In this document: positions 22,056 through 33,798 of the stretch, piece after piece | Position numbering within the stretch: the stretch's first letter is position 1 | Layout: every line of letters begins with the position of its first letter | NCBI GenBank assembly: GCA_036346395.1 | Contig: CM070594.1 | Coordinates: forward strand, 58,141,519 to 58,205,518 | Origin: Hsuehochloa calcarea | Lineage: Eukaryota > Streptophyta > Magnoliopsida > Poales > Poaceae | DNA length: 64,000 nt | Direction: 5' to 3' | Position numbers and translations under genes: made by a program | Notes under the pieces: generated by a model | Databases searched by the model: none | Told to the model about the DNA's origin: nothing | What the model saw: the letters and a program-made list of their open reading frames with translations, nothing else

Positions 22056-24329
22056 CATGACGGTTGGAGCGTCAGAGGCAGCCAAGCAAGTAAAGGTATC
22101 AAAAGGAGACGAAGGGAAGCAACTTTGCTTACCAAAAAACAAGCAGCACCAATGGAAGCAATTTTGAAAATTCCACAACAAGCATCACAATTAAGAGGAG
22201 TTCCAGATTTCGTGGAGTTAGCAGGTAACACACGACAATATTTGCTCTCTTCTCACATTGTTTCAATGTTTTGATCATATGTTCCCTTCAGGCATTGCCT
22301 CAATGTTTTGATGAAATGTTCCACTCGTGTTGATTCAAACTTTCCAACTGGAAAAGTTTCAAGTATTCACTGAATCTCAAATAAGATGCAACATACCTAG
22401 GTTGTTGCAAAAGTTATTGCAAAACGATGTTGATAAGATGCTTGACTGATAGGTAAATGTGGAAATGCTAACAAATGCGATCAGTTACATTTCTCAAAAG
22501 GAAAAAGGAAAGCAAAGAGTTTTTTTTGGCGTGGAACAGATAACACGAGGATCTAAATCAGATGACAACACTAGATGTAAAATGCTCATACCTGATGCCA
22601 TCAAAATAGAAATAAGTTCTGTTAATAACACAAGAACCATAGATGCTAAAGTGCTAAGATATGGAGATGATGCTGAGTGCTAAACAAATTTATTGTCAAC
22701 TCATTCTAATAAACAGATGATGTGCAGGCATAGATGGACAGGTCGTTTCGAAGCCCATTTGTGGGATAAGAACTCTTGGAACCCAACAGAGGAACAAAGG
22801 AAAACAGGGTAGGTTCTCTAAAACTTTAGCTTCCTCATCATTCTGCTTGCTACATACATCTATACAAGACGATTAACACTGGGTGTGCTCTTCAATTATA
22901 AACAGTCTATTTAGGAGCATATGACGAGGAGGCAGCTGCAAGGGCTTATGACCTTGCAGCCCTAAAATACTGGGGACCAACCACCTACACGAATTTTCCT
23001 GTATGAGCTTGCTGAAGTTTTACTACTGTAAAGAAGTTTATTCATAAATATTTGCTAGTTGTTATATAGATTACCAAAGCTGAAAGTTCAGATGTTTAAC
23101 TGTTTAAGGATCAAATAGAGTGGCCGGTTGCTTGCTATGAGATAAGCAGTAAGAAATGGACTAGTAAACGTATGTTGTACCTATATGCCAACTGAATTAG
23201 TAATTATGTTAGTTCGTTTGATGTTTTCCAGGTCATGGACTACAAGAACGAACTGAAGATAATGGAGAACCTCACAAAGGAAGAGTACCTTGCATCATTA
23301 AGGATGTAAAAAACTTCGGAACATTTCAAACTCCGCCAGTATACTACCTACCTAAATCTGCCAAATGTCATATAATAAATACCAGAAAGAGCAGTGGTTT
23401 CTCAAGAGGGGTTTCTAAGTACTGAGGGGTTGCAAGGTAAAATGAACAAAACATTTCAAACTATATTCATCAGTACTCCCAAAAGTAAATTTATAAACTG
23501 AACGTGGGAAATGCAAATAGCAGGCATCAGCATAATGGAAGATGGGAAGCTAGAATAGGGAGGGTCTTCGGGAACAAGTATCTCTACCTTGGGACTTACT
23601 GTGAGTGTATCAGTAAAATTTACATTTCCTAGTCAACAGTCATAAAATTCCAGTATAGGAACTCACATCAGTTATCAAATTCCTCTGAAAGATTAATCAG
23701 CACTTCATAACTCAGATTTTAACTTTATCATTTGTAAATTTTGCTACAGGCACACAAGAAGAGGCTGCATGTGCATATGACATTGCCGCAATAGAGTATA
23801 GAGGCATAAATGCAGTTACTAATTTTGACCTGAGGTCATACATCACATGGCTAAAGCCAAGTGTGTCACACTCTGCAAATGCTGAAGCTCTTGCAATGGC
23901 AACTCCTATTGAGAACCTTTTCCCAAGAGAAGCACAAATGTTCTCTCAGAACAATCCCTTTATCCTAGATCATAACGCAACACAAGGTAATGAAGAGGTC
24001 ACTATCTCTCCCAATTGCTCAACGACAAGAGCCTCATCCACTTCACTCAGTCTGCTATTGAAGTCATCAGTGTTCAATCAATTGGTTGAAGAGAACTCAG
24101 ATGCCAACAACAAAACAGGAGGGGATATCAGTGAGCCAGATTCACGAACAGAAGCAAATGAATATCACAACTTTTTTCATGGAGGTACTCAGAGTCAGAC
24201 ATGTTGGGCCTGTTCTCGCCTACTGGAAGTTACAATAATAGCATTGGATATCAAGAGAATAATCCATATAGTGACAACAGTGAGAGAATGATTTGGAATG
24301 GTCTTGCAAGCGTGCCATATTTACAGTGA
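22056..24329 (+). pseudogene. AP2-like (two AP2 domains, At2g41710/WRI-type) transcription factor pseudogene
   Basis: Exons: ?-22224, 22728-22808, 22906-23000, 23232-23305, 23386-23436, 23524-23600, 23750-24329. Splice sites look usable. The first AP2 repeat shows SSRFRGVSRHRWTGRFEAHL, then VYLGAYDEE and AAARAYDLAALKYWGP. The linker reads KIMENLTKEEYLASLR. The second repeat shows KSSGFSRGVSKY, then HNGRWEARIGRVFGNKYLYL and AYDIAAIEYRGINAVTNFDL. The C-terminus ends MIWNGLASVPYLQ. Lesions: exon 2 ends in phase 2 while exon 3 needs phase 1. A TGA at 23423-23425 replaces the arginine codon of KYRGVAR. The last exon is out of frame near 24185-24205. The family binds DNA and regulates growth and lipid or cuticle genes in the nucleus. 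Introns are kept, so this is a duplicated gene copy, not a retrocopy. No upstream first exon was found. Confidence 0.85.
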
Positions 24330-24828
24330 TGGCTCAAATGATGCAACCAACACAGAATATCATCTGAAGTTAAAGTGTATTTTCTATAGAACAACAACTT
24401 TCTTTTTCATTTATTAACTTCTATTTTGTATATCCCATTGCTCTAGCACAGAAAGAATGATTCATGAGAATCCTTTATGTCAGTTCAGACTTAACTGTTT
24501 TCATCACTTGACACAATATCTAATAAAAATACTCCTAAATAGCAGACTGGTTTCTGTTTAAGCAACCAGTCTAATAAAAATACTCCTAAAATCCTTTATA
24601 GCATGTGGCCACTCAGCATGCTTTGAACAATTTAAGAGAGCGTTTCTGGTAAAAACTCTAAAAACATCATATCTATACTAATACCAAAAGAATGGTTGCC
24701 AACAAGGACAAAACTAAACAATGGACAGGGTATTGCAGTTACACATGAGTTGACCTCATACACCAGGCATGTAATCAATTGTGGGTCATTTGTTTGCTCT
24801 TTTAGAGTTGGAAAAAATATAGCTTATA

Positions 24829-25053
24829 AAATCCAGCCGGTTACCGGTTACCGGCCGGGGATCGGGATTAGAAATCCCGGCATGTTTTCTCGGGTTTTTC
24901 AAATTCAAATTTCAAATTTTGAAATTCGGCTGGTTTTTAATCAAATTCAAACTATTTTTATCCGGTTTTTTTTCCGGTTTGAACGGTAACCGGCCGGTTA
25001 CCGTTCCCGGCCGGCCGGCGGGAAATGCCCTGGGACCGGGTTTTGGATCCCTG
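24829..25053. mobile_element. Short CCGG-rich hAT family copy, left end damaged
   Basis: The right end GTTTTGGATCCCTG (ending 25053) matches the inverse of CAGGGATCCAAAAC in the hAT family described at 470-1158. The interior has CCGGTTACCGGTTACCGGCC and a central AAATTCAAATTTCAAATTTT stretch typical of the family. The left end, AAATCCAGCCGGTTACC, lacks the CAGGGATC tip, and no 8 bp duplication was recognised. A terminal deletion is likely. Confidence 0.7.
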
Positions 25054-25206
25054 GCTTTCACGATGGTCTTGTTTAGTGGCACAAAGATTAGATTTAGGAA
25101 ACAGCATTCACTGCATGTGTTAAGTAGTAATTCTCAGTAGATATTCCATATGATTGCACTGCAGATTAATATACATTTTTCAAACTGATCATTGTTTTCA
25201 TTATCC

Positions 25207-27965
25207 TCAGCCAGCCTTTCTTTTCAGGCATGTTCGTATATTATGCCCCTTTGCTGAGCAGAAACTACATGAATAAATACCAGATTTGCCACCATTAACT
25301 TGGTTAATTATATAGCCAGAAGCACCAACCTCCACGTCAGTGGATCTGGGACAGTTACGGCGGTTGTGTCCCTTTTCACCACATCGGCTGCAGTGCCGAG
25401 GTTGTCGTTGATGCTCATTCTCTGAATTTGGGTTTCCACAGGTTCGGCTATTATGTCCCTTTCCCCCACATAACCGGCATCTGAACTGCACTCTGCCTGA
25501 AATTTCCCTTGCTGTTGGGCAATAGAAGCTTCTATGTCCTTCTTGCCCACATTTGCTGCAGTAAAATTTCACCCCTGCGAAACAACAGGTGCCAAATGTT
25601 GTTCAAGTAAACCGTAAGTCCCATTATGGTGGAAAGTAAAATAATCCAGGCAAAAAAAGGGCAATTACGTTAGACTACAGCCGATTCTAGTACTGCCACT
25701 TAAACTAAAAACAAAGAGGATACATGAACATGATAATTAAGAACATAACTACAAAAGGACAACAGCAGCTGGCTAAAGAAACAGACAAATGTGTAAATGG
25801 ACATAAACTTAGCAAACTGTGATATGTACTTTTGTGAGCATATGGAAAGGTAGTTCAGTCACCTTTCATGGCAATGCTTCTCTTGAGTCGATTCTCAGGA
25901 TTCCTGAAGAATGCCTTTTGCGTTTCAGAAGCATGCTTTCTTGAAGAAGCAGTACCTTTTGTTCTCTTCAAGTTCAAGCGCAGACGAAAAAAAGAAGATG
26001 AATGTCAGCCAGCTCGAATGCTCACATTTAACAAGAACATACAGTTACAACAATTCTCATGACATCTTACCTTGATTGCAGCAACTCTCTGAGCATGCAA
26101 TTTGGGGTCTTGGTGTATAATCTTCATGTGCTTAGTAAATAATCCTGTTTTAGCATTCAGACTCTGCAATTATTATTAAGCTTTTTAAAAGCCACCAGTG
26201 CAAAGACAGCAAAGCTTATTGGCAGGAAAAGTATACTCTCATATACTGCATTAACATTAACTGCATGGAGAAGGCTATAAAATGTGTTTTCCAGCATGTA
26301 AAAAAGCATCACTTACTCTTAAAGATCGGCTAATCTTCATGGCAACTTCTGGGGATGGTGATGGATAAGTACGCTTAGGTCTTTTTGAAGTGTTAATATT
26401 TATTTCTAGCATGTCTACTTCATCATCTTCCTTTACCTTCAAGGGAGAACTGAAAAAAGAAAACAAAAATGGCAGGTAGCATCCAATGGTCAGGAATCCA
26501 AAAGAGCAAATTTTCCTCTCACTATGTCAAAAAAACATATCATGTATCATTAATTCATTCATCAACACTGTTACACTGCTATGTTTTTCTCTATGCTTAA
26601 ATGCTGATGGGCAATAGACAATTAAAGTCATGTTGTAGTCTAATCAAACCTTTAAAGAAGTTTGTCAGCAACAAATCTTTCTGCAGGCAGTGTGATGGGA
26701 AAACAGCTGACAATGGACAAGGTGATATAAGTAACCTATGCCACGGGGGCGGGGGGATGGGGATTTACCTGGACCGAACTTTCTCCCATGGTTGTTCATC
26801 AATAGATTCTTGCCATATCACACAGTCTCCACCACATTGCAGACACATCCTAATGCCCTGATAGAAATGCATAACAATACACGGAAAAGTTTGTGAAAAC
26901 TACATGTATTTAGGTTATCTTTTTTCTTAACAGCGGCTTACAAGAGATCCGGATGGCTCACCTTGCCATTGCACATAGGGCAGTCCAAACTGGATCTATC
27001 TATACCGCACTCCTTGCAAGGAGTGTACCCTCTACCCCTACAGCTAGGACAAGGCAGCTCGCGATAGTATTGTCCATTTGGACCGACCCAGGACCTCAGC
27101 TTCCCCTTCTCTGCAACAGGGGCTGTATTCCTGCAACCAAAAGTTACTCCTTAGTCCTTTCAACATGCACCAACAGCAAACAATCAAATTTTCCAATTAT
27201 CAAATGCTTTGATAGTACGCACTGCAAATGTCAAAACTCTGTTGGAAATTTGCCACCTTCACCAAAGTCGCAATGCCTTGGCAAGTTGGCAGTATCGTTC
27301 AAGAGGATACACAATTTACATCTCTAGGTGGCAAAACTTGTACCATGACACACCCAAAGCTATTAAAACAAGCAAGCAGCTAGGTCGAAGTGTCATGTTT
27401 AGTTAACCTTCAAGTGCTACAAATTAATCTACTATAGTACACTATACTATTTTGGGAACTGGTGAGCATCTCTGAGACTGACTACTCTACTTTTTATCTA
27501 ACCTCTCCCTAATTCACTCCCTAGCCGTGAAATCAAGTGATAGTTCCACTGTTTACACACTGAATTGTGCCATCATCCACGGGGTGATCACCTAACGCAC
27601 ACGAACACTCCAACACACACAGGCATGCACAAGTGGATGCGAATGGAAGTGTAAATCCGTACTGCGAGGGACTGGGGTCGACGTCTGGGCCGAGGAGGTC
27701 AGCCAATGGGTCGTAGTGGAGCTGCAGAAGTCACACGAAAACAAACAATTTAGAGAGTTGGAACTCAGAACTGCGAGAGAACAAACAGCTTCGGTGCGAA
27801 CGCGGCATTCCGTACGGGTGCGTTTGGAGCGCCGGCGCCGTCAGCCGGGGAAGCGGCGGCGTGCCCTCGGCGGAGCTGCGGCGGCGGCCGCGCCCGCGCG
27901 CGCTCCGGCGGCCTCCATCTGGTTGTGGACGGTGAAGGGTGGGCGTACGGCAAGCGCAGTAGCAT
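25207..27965 (-). CDS. DnaJ-type Cys-rich / NUMOD3-like / four-CCHC zinc-knuckle protein, 387 aa
   Basis: Eight exons: 27965-27816, 27721-27663, 27130-26962, 26857-26769, 26449-26317, 26163-26071, 25965-25863, 25574-25207. They total 1,164 nt with GT-AG junctions and consistent phases. Residues 1-50 are Arg/Pro/Ala-rich with almost no acidic residues (MLLRLPYAHPSPSTTRW), like an organelle transit peptide. About residues 90-135 hold CPSCRGRGYTPCKEC and CPMCNGKGIRMCLQC, a DnaJ-like zinc-binding pattern. About 190-265 is basic and NUMOD3-like (SSRKHASETQKAFFRNPENR). The C-terminus has four CX2CX4HX4C knuckles: YCSKCGQEGHRSFYC, RCRLCGGKGHNSRTC, HCSRCGEKGHNRRNC, SCSFCSAKGHNIRTC. Nucleic-acid binding in plastid or mitochondrion is my inference. 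The first exon and start are the least certain part, because the frame before 27721 is closed and an upstream GC-rich exon had to be chosen. Confidence 0.85.
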
Positions 27966-28640
27966 TCTGGGGGTAGTGCATGTGGAGGAGGATGGCGCGG
28001 CGGGCGCTGGTTCGTTCGCCACCACGGGAGGGTGGGGAGCGGTGGCGTAGTGCGGCCGCGCCCGCGTTGGTCGTGTGTTTGTGGCTGGTGTTGCTCGCGA
28101 GAGTCGCGAGGGAACAAGCGGTGCGTGCGCGGACCTATTGCAGCAAGAGCGGGCAGATGGGGGGCAAGGCACGGGTCGGGTCAGCCTATTCTGATACGGT
28201 TATCAGGTGGATCGGTCTACGTGTTAACAAGATGATTGAGGTATGGTGTATCTGCTGGTCGTATCAGGTCGAGTCGGTACAGACCCGTTTAGCTCAATAG
28301 ACTAAGATTGACCATTTAGTCCGTTAAACCCAAAAAATTAAAAAAAATGTATAATTCACAAATAGATATATAAACGGGAAAAATGGGATAGTCAAAATGT
28401 AATAAAGAGATTTATTAATGTTCAAGTGGCTGTCTCGTTAAAATCTTCGCTAAGAAAAAAACTCAAAATGAGACAATCTTGATAGAGGAAAACGAGTACA
28501 ACCTATAGCTCTACATACATCTTTGTTCTACGTGTCATTGTTTAAGTACAAATTTTTAAACACCTTTGGCATCTCTGGATTTTTCATGGAGTGTTGTGTT
28601 CGTGAATCAGTTTGTTCTTAATCCTTCACAGTTAAAATAT
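27966..28640. other. Upstream region of the zinc-knuckle gene
   Basis: 27966-28170 is GC-rich and likely holds the 5' leader and promoter of the minus-strand gene. Beyond it lies AT-rich sequence with no gene. Open frames on the plus strand here are shadows of the GC-rich first exon region. Confidence 0.4.
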
Positions 28641-28649
28641 TTCCTTCAT

Positions 28650-29850
28650 CTCACTTGTGAGACTTATTCTTCTCTTCTCCAATATTATTCCAGAAAGACT
28701 GACAGCGGATTTGGAGGAAACCGTCAATACAGGAACAATTAACACATCACGTGCAAGTATGGATAACACGGAATATATTAACTTATGGGCTTGCCATCAT
28801 TGCAAAATTTGAAACCTTCTGAGTTGAAATCCACCATATCGTTGTCCAGATAGGTAGATAGTTCTCCACTCCTTGTAGGTATTAACTAATCAGGCGACGG
28901 TGTAGAAGAAAAAGGCATGGACCTGGAGGAAGTGCCACCGAAGATCTTGCCCCACATATTTGTCTTGCTACTTGAGGCGGGGTAATGCGACAATGGGTGT
29001 CCCGATCTTTCGGTGAGAAGGATAATTCGATTTTGGTGCAGACGATTCTCACGATTCAGCTACTAATTGTACACGACCAATATGCACGGCAATCGATGAA
29101 CCAACTCCAAGATCGTTATCGATCTTGCTAGAAACACGATCGACCTGACCACGAAGGTCTATTCCTGCATGCAATCGAAGAACACACAAGAACAAGATAA
29201 TAAGTAATCTGAAATTACAAATAAGATTAAAATATTTGATAAAATTAGGGTTCTATGGCGGTATTATGGTTGGTCTAATCGACATAAGTCAATACACGAA
29301 GTTGCAATGAGGTAAACTTTTAAGTAAACAAAATCTAAAGAAACTAGAGGGGTGCGATCTCCTTATATAGGGAAGAGGAGCCGCACATAGCGAAGAGATA
29401 AGGGGGTGGTACTATTTATACCACTATTCACATGAACAGTACAGGAGTGAACAATATGGGCCAAGAGATGGGGTGTCTTTCCCTTGGGCCCAAGCATTAC
29501 AAGGCCCCAATCTGACCCAAACAGGTGATGTAGTATTTTCTTTTAGTGATTGTGGTGCCCGCAGAAGGATTTTGGAGGTAAAGATAGACCCATTGGAAAG
29601 AGGACAAGATAAGTTTTCCATCAAGTATTTGTGGAGCTCAAACGGACTCCGTATGTGAAATTTATGCATGTTTGAAGTCAGTGCTATCTCCAGAGGCCTA
29701 ATTGGATTCCAAAATGTATTCAGCTCGAACTCTTGCTTAGCTTGGATAAAAAGTGATGCGATGCTGCACAAATATACATTTTCATTATTAGATAGCATCA
29801 TATAGTCATATAATATAAATACACTACTAAAAACGAGCTCACCTGATCAA
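28650..29850 (-). mobile_element. LTR-like retrotransposon remnant in reverse orientation
   Basis: Read on the minus strand, this has a TATA-like CCCTATATAAGGAG (about 29358-29371). It is followed by a leader-like region with GTGTTCTTCGATTGCATGCA and GACCTTCGTGGTCAGGTCGA, a style I associate with grass Gypsy LTRs. No second LTR, target duplication or coding domain was found, so it may be a solo or truncated LTR. Confidence 0.4.
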
Positions 29851-29979
29851 TTAAGTGAAGCGTACGATAATTTAAATGAAGCGTACGAGCTATTGTAATT
29901 GGAATAGCAAGTATAGCAAATATGATTGTATCCATAGGGGTCATGTCCTCACCACGGGGGCTAGTGGAGGTCGTTACGA

Positions 29980-30382
29980 GCGGACTCCCTGGAACTTATT
30001 TTCATACCTTTAGTAAACCTCGTATAATCAAAAATGAACTTTTACAAAATAGTTAGTATAGTCTAGCCCTATAGCATCACTAAGAAGATCAAGTGCACTA
30101 CCAAATGCATCAATTTTACCTCTACGATCTAAAAAAAATACAAATGCATATAGATAAGGGATTTCTCTCTAATATTTAATGTATTTACTTTTCATGGCAA
30201 CAATAACACTGTAAAACTAAATCATTTTTATACATTCTCAATTGAGTAACAATATGTAAAATACTATACACAATGATTGAAGATGTTGGATAATATACAA
30301 CGAACAAAGCAACAGTGGTCTCATAAAAAATTCTAAAATTTGTAGTATCTTCTTAGCAACGAACCAATGTTGCTCAGTCACT
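29980..30382 (-). pseudogene. hAT transposase (RICESLEEPER-like), C-terminal fragment split off by a Copia insertion
   Basis: Minus-strand frames with small shifts read as the hAT transposase core after the RNase-H-like insertion region. Motifs are TEQHWFVAKKILQILEFF, YYPTSS, AMKSKYIKY, then REIPYLYAF and DRRGKIDAFGSALDLL-like sequence. The N-terminal part of the same gene is found beyond the Copia element at 38528-40447. The Copia target duplication AGTAT (30383-30387 and 38523-38527) links both halves. Frames are already broken, so the gene was decayed or has decayed since. Confidence 0.7.
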
Positions 30383-30387
30383 AGTAT

Positions 30388-32142
30388 TGTGGATATCATG
30401 GGGATATATTCCAGATCTTAGGATGATGTGACAATTGACAATGGCGTTTACGGTTTGTCGTTTCATGTGTTTTCGATAAGTTTCAGAACTGTCAAGCAGT
30501 AACCGGTCTGATCGGTCGTAGCGTGGCGGTCAGACCGGTCCCAAATCGGTCCGACCGGCCATAGGCGGCGGTCGGACCGGTGAACTTAAAAAGTTTTATT
30601 TTGAGCTGGGCCAAAAATAGAGTGTGTAGGCAAGAGAGGGGATTCTATTGCACTTGGTCTCATAATTTTTGGAGTCTCTAGTCAAAAGTTCTATTGGTTT
30701 GAAAATTCCAGTAGTTTTCGGTTTTTCAGAGAAGAAAAACGGCTAAATCCCAGCTGGCGGTCTGACCGGCCAGGGTGGGCGGTCAGACCGGCCCTGGGGG
30801 CGATCTGACCGATTTTCACTTAGGTTCGTCGCCCGTCGTGGCGGCGATATTCGTGTGTTAGGTCAAAGTCATGAGTTTCAGGGCATGTATGGTGCATGAT
30901 GCATGTTTTGACTAACATGGGTCAAGTTGCATAGAACTTATTCCCAAATTTGATTTATTTGTGTATTGTTGTACAGGTTGCTTGGTGGTCAACGACGGTC
31001 AACGGCGAGGATGATCGGGAGTAGGCTTGGAGAGCTGAGGTCCAGAACGATCGACGATGCTGGGTGAGGTCAATGTACTCAAGCGTGGTGCAAGATGGAT
31101 AAGGGTGACCTATTAGCTAATCCGAGGCGCAAGATGGCGCAAGTTGTAGCTAGTTAGGTCAAGGGATGTTAAAAACGGCGCATTAAAATAAGTGCGTAAG
31201 TGTTCCGTTTGTTTTGGGCCTTAACGGGAGCCCAATAGGATCAAACTTCTAGAAGGTCTAAGCCTCCACTATAAATAGGAGAGGGAGGTGGCTGCACCTC
31301 TGCTTTGCCTCTTTTGCAATTCTTGTAAACCCTAATTTTCTTTGGGAGAGTTTTTGTGGAGGCTAGGGTTCTTGATGTTTGATGTGATTTTCGTGCTCTT
31401 GGATTGAGCATTGTCCTCCATTGATGGAGTGGTTGTAAGCCTTGATCATATCAATCAATCAAAGGAAAGTTTGATCAATATTTTGTCTCGTTGCATTCTT
31501 TCTCTCTATTTGATGATTTTGGGTTTTTCTTTGATCCGTGAGTTTTTGATTGGTTTCTTCATGTGATCTAGCTTGTTGTGATGTGTAGGAATCTATCTAG
31601 GATCATATTGATCATCAATTACCCACGAGCAAGAGCTTTGACCTAGTTTTCGTTTTGACCCGGTTTTGAACCTCTCTTCAATCAAATCGAAAAGGATCGC
31701 CATTCTTCCAAGAATTATCACAATCTTCGATTGGAATAGCTTCCTGATATCATAGAGAAGGTGTGTTCCAAGTTTCATCAAGTTTGGATTAGTAGATCAA
31801 AAGTTTCATCTATTTTCATCTTCGTTATCAGGGTTGTTCTTCTGTTCTGGAGGAAATCGGTCAGACCGCCCAATGCCAGAGGTTAGACCGCCAGGGAATC
31901 GGTCAGACTGCCCAAGGACAGAGGTCAGACCGCCAATGCATTGAATTGTTTCAATCTTTATTGTTTTTATCGTATTGCTTAGGGTTTTAAATTGGCTTCA
32001 ATATTAGTCTTCCGCTGTACTGATATACTGATCTTCATAGCTTCCATAGCTACTAGAGTGAAATATTATTGAATCAATTATTTGTGAAAAAGTGAGCGTA
32101 CTCCTATTCACCCCCCCCTCTAGTCGTCTTTTCGGTCCAACA
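30388..32142 (+). repeat. 5' LTR of the Sirevirus-like Copia element
   Basis: 1,755 bp. It contains palindromic CCGACCGGTC / GGTCAGACCG motifs in several places (about 30495-30580, 30755-30815, 31855-31935). A probable promoter box CTATAAATAGGAG lies near 31269. Compared with the 3' LTR it has about 43 extra bases near 30760-30810 and about 46 near 31025-31070, but one repeat unit fewer near 31860-31935. Confidence 0.93.
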
Positions 32143-32200
32143 AGTGGTATCAGAGCCCGGTTAGTTCAATCTTGATCTTAACCGGTCACTGAACTTGGCG

Positions 32201-33798
32201 ATGGATAGATACTCCACAAAGCCGCATATCTTCGATGGGCACGACTATGCCTATTAGAAGAATCGCATGCGAGTCTTCCTTGAGAGCGAAGGACACGCTA
32301 TATGGGAGGTTGTTCGAGTCCCGCTCATGGTGCCCGAAGTTGCTACGCCGGCTTCAGAAGCCCTTTTGGCTAACAACAATAAGGCTAAAAACTTTTGTAT
32401 GGTGGGCTTGGTAGACAGGAGTATGATCGGATTTGCAATCTTGAGACTGCGCATGAGATTTGGAACACTATCGAAACTTACCATGAGGGTTCGTCCCAAG
32501 TCAAGAAAGTACGCCAAACAGTTTATAAGCGTAAATACAACAAATTCGATAGAAAGGGAAGACCAAGGACTTCACCGGCTTGTGCTTCATGGCCGACTCG
32601 TTGATGATGACAGTAAGAGGTACCTCCTTCCTATGATGTCCTTTCTGATAGATGTGAATCTATGTTTGAGCAACTTATGAGTAAGGATGAGGCTTTAGAA
32701 TATGTCATGACTAGGAACAAGGATTTAGAGTCTCAAATAGGTAATTTGACTTTAGAACTTAAGAATGCTAAAAGTCTTGAATCTGATGAATGTTCGTCTT
32801 GTCATGCTATGCACTCAGAATTTGCAAAATTACAATCTGATCATAATATTGCTTTGCAACAACTTGAAAATGCTAGAACTGAGCTTGTTGAGGTTAAATC
32901 CGCTCCATGTGAAAAATGCTTAGATTCTAGCAAATTAGTTGCTTCTGGTGCTGTTGATTCTAGCCTTTGCACTTTTTGTCTAGAATGTGAACATGAAGTT
33001 AAAGATATCTTAGAAGCAGCTAGATCTAAATATGCCAAACTTAAGGACATTATTAAGTCTTCTACATGTGCTTCATGTCCAGCTCTTAAACTTGAAACTA
33101 CTTTATATAAAGATAAATATGCTAGAGCTATTAAAGGTAAAACTTGTGAATCATGTGTCAATTTTGAAAAAGAAAATGCTTATCTTAAGGATACCTTAGA
33201 AAAATTCTCTAAAGGTAAGAAACAATTAAACATGATTCCGGACAAGTCTAAAACTCCTTATAAAAAGCAAGGATTAGGATACAATAATGTTCAAAATAAT
33301 TCTAACCCAAAAGTTACTCAAGTCTTGGAAAATAGGTTAATTGAATTCAAAACACAACCTGCAAAAACTATCTTTAAATCTGCAATTATTGCCCAACCAT
33401 CTATTAAGTCTAAGGGTGCTTCTCCCAGTGGTATTAAATATCATTGCACCTATTGTAAAAAGAATGGGCATTTGGTGGAGTTCTGTTGGCGTAGATTGAA
33501 AAATGGTAAGAAAAATTTTGCTAGAATTTCATCTAATCAACCTAGAGCTTTTATGAGACATGGTAACATAGAAAAGAATAAACATGGTTTAGAATTTGTG
33601 TCACATGCTCATTATCATGTTCCTAGACAGGATAACTCTCATGTTACTTTAACCATTGCTCATAACAGAACTTCAAATAAATTCAAGGATAGCACTTCTG
33701 CTTTGCATACTACTTGCAGACGTGTATCTCAGTACTGGATTCCTAAGTCTTGTTTAACTAACCCCAGTATCGAGACACATCGTTCTTCTGTACCTTGA
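32201..33798 (+). pseudogene. Copia gag (UBN2-like N-terminus, CxxC coiled coil, CCHC knuckle), disrupted
   Basis: The start ATG at 32201 reads MDRYSTKPHIFDGHDYAY then TAG at 32255-32257, where relatives have Trp. A frame change lies near 32390. The open part 32662-33798 (378 residues) is a predicted coiled coil with five spaced cysteine pairs (ECSSC, PCEKC, TFCLEC, TCASC, TCESC). A CCHC knuckle YCKKNGHLVEFC follows at about 33451-33490. It would build the nucleocapsid-like particle. The stop and frame change make a complete product unlikely. Confidence 0.8.

Noticed and set aside
27980..28300. 106-residue plus-strand frame
   Set aside because: It is antisense to the GC-rich upstream region of the zinc-knuckle gene and has no domain.
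32145..32156. TGGTATCAGAGC as part of a tRNA gene
   Set aside because: It is the 3' complement of initiator tRNA-Met used as primer site. No cloverleaf surrounds it here or at 43255 or 62528.
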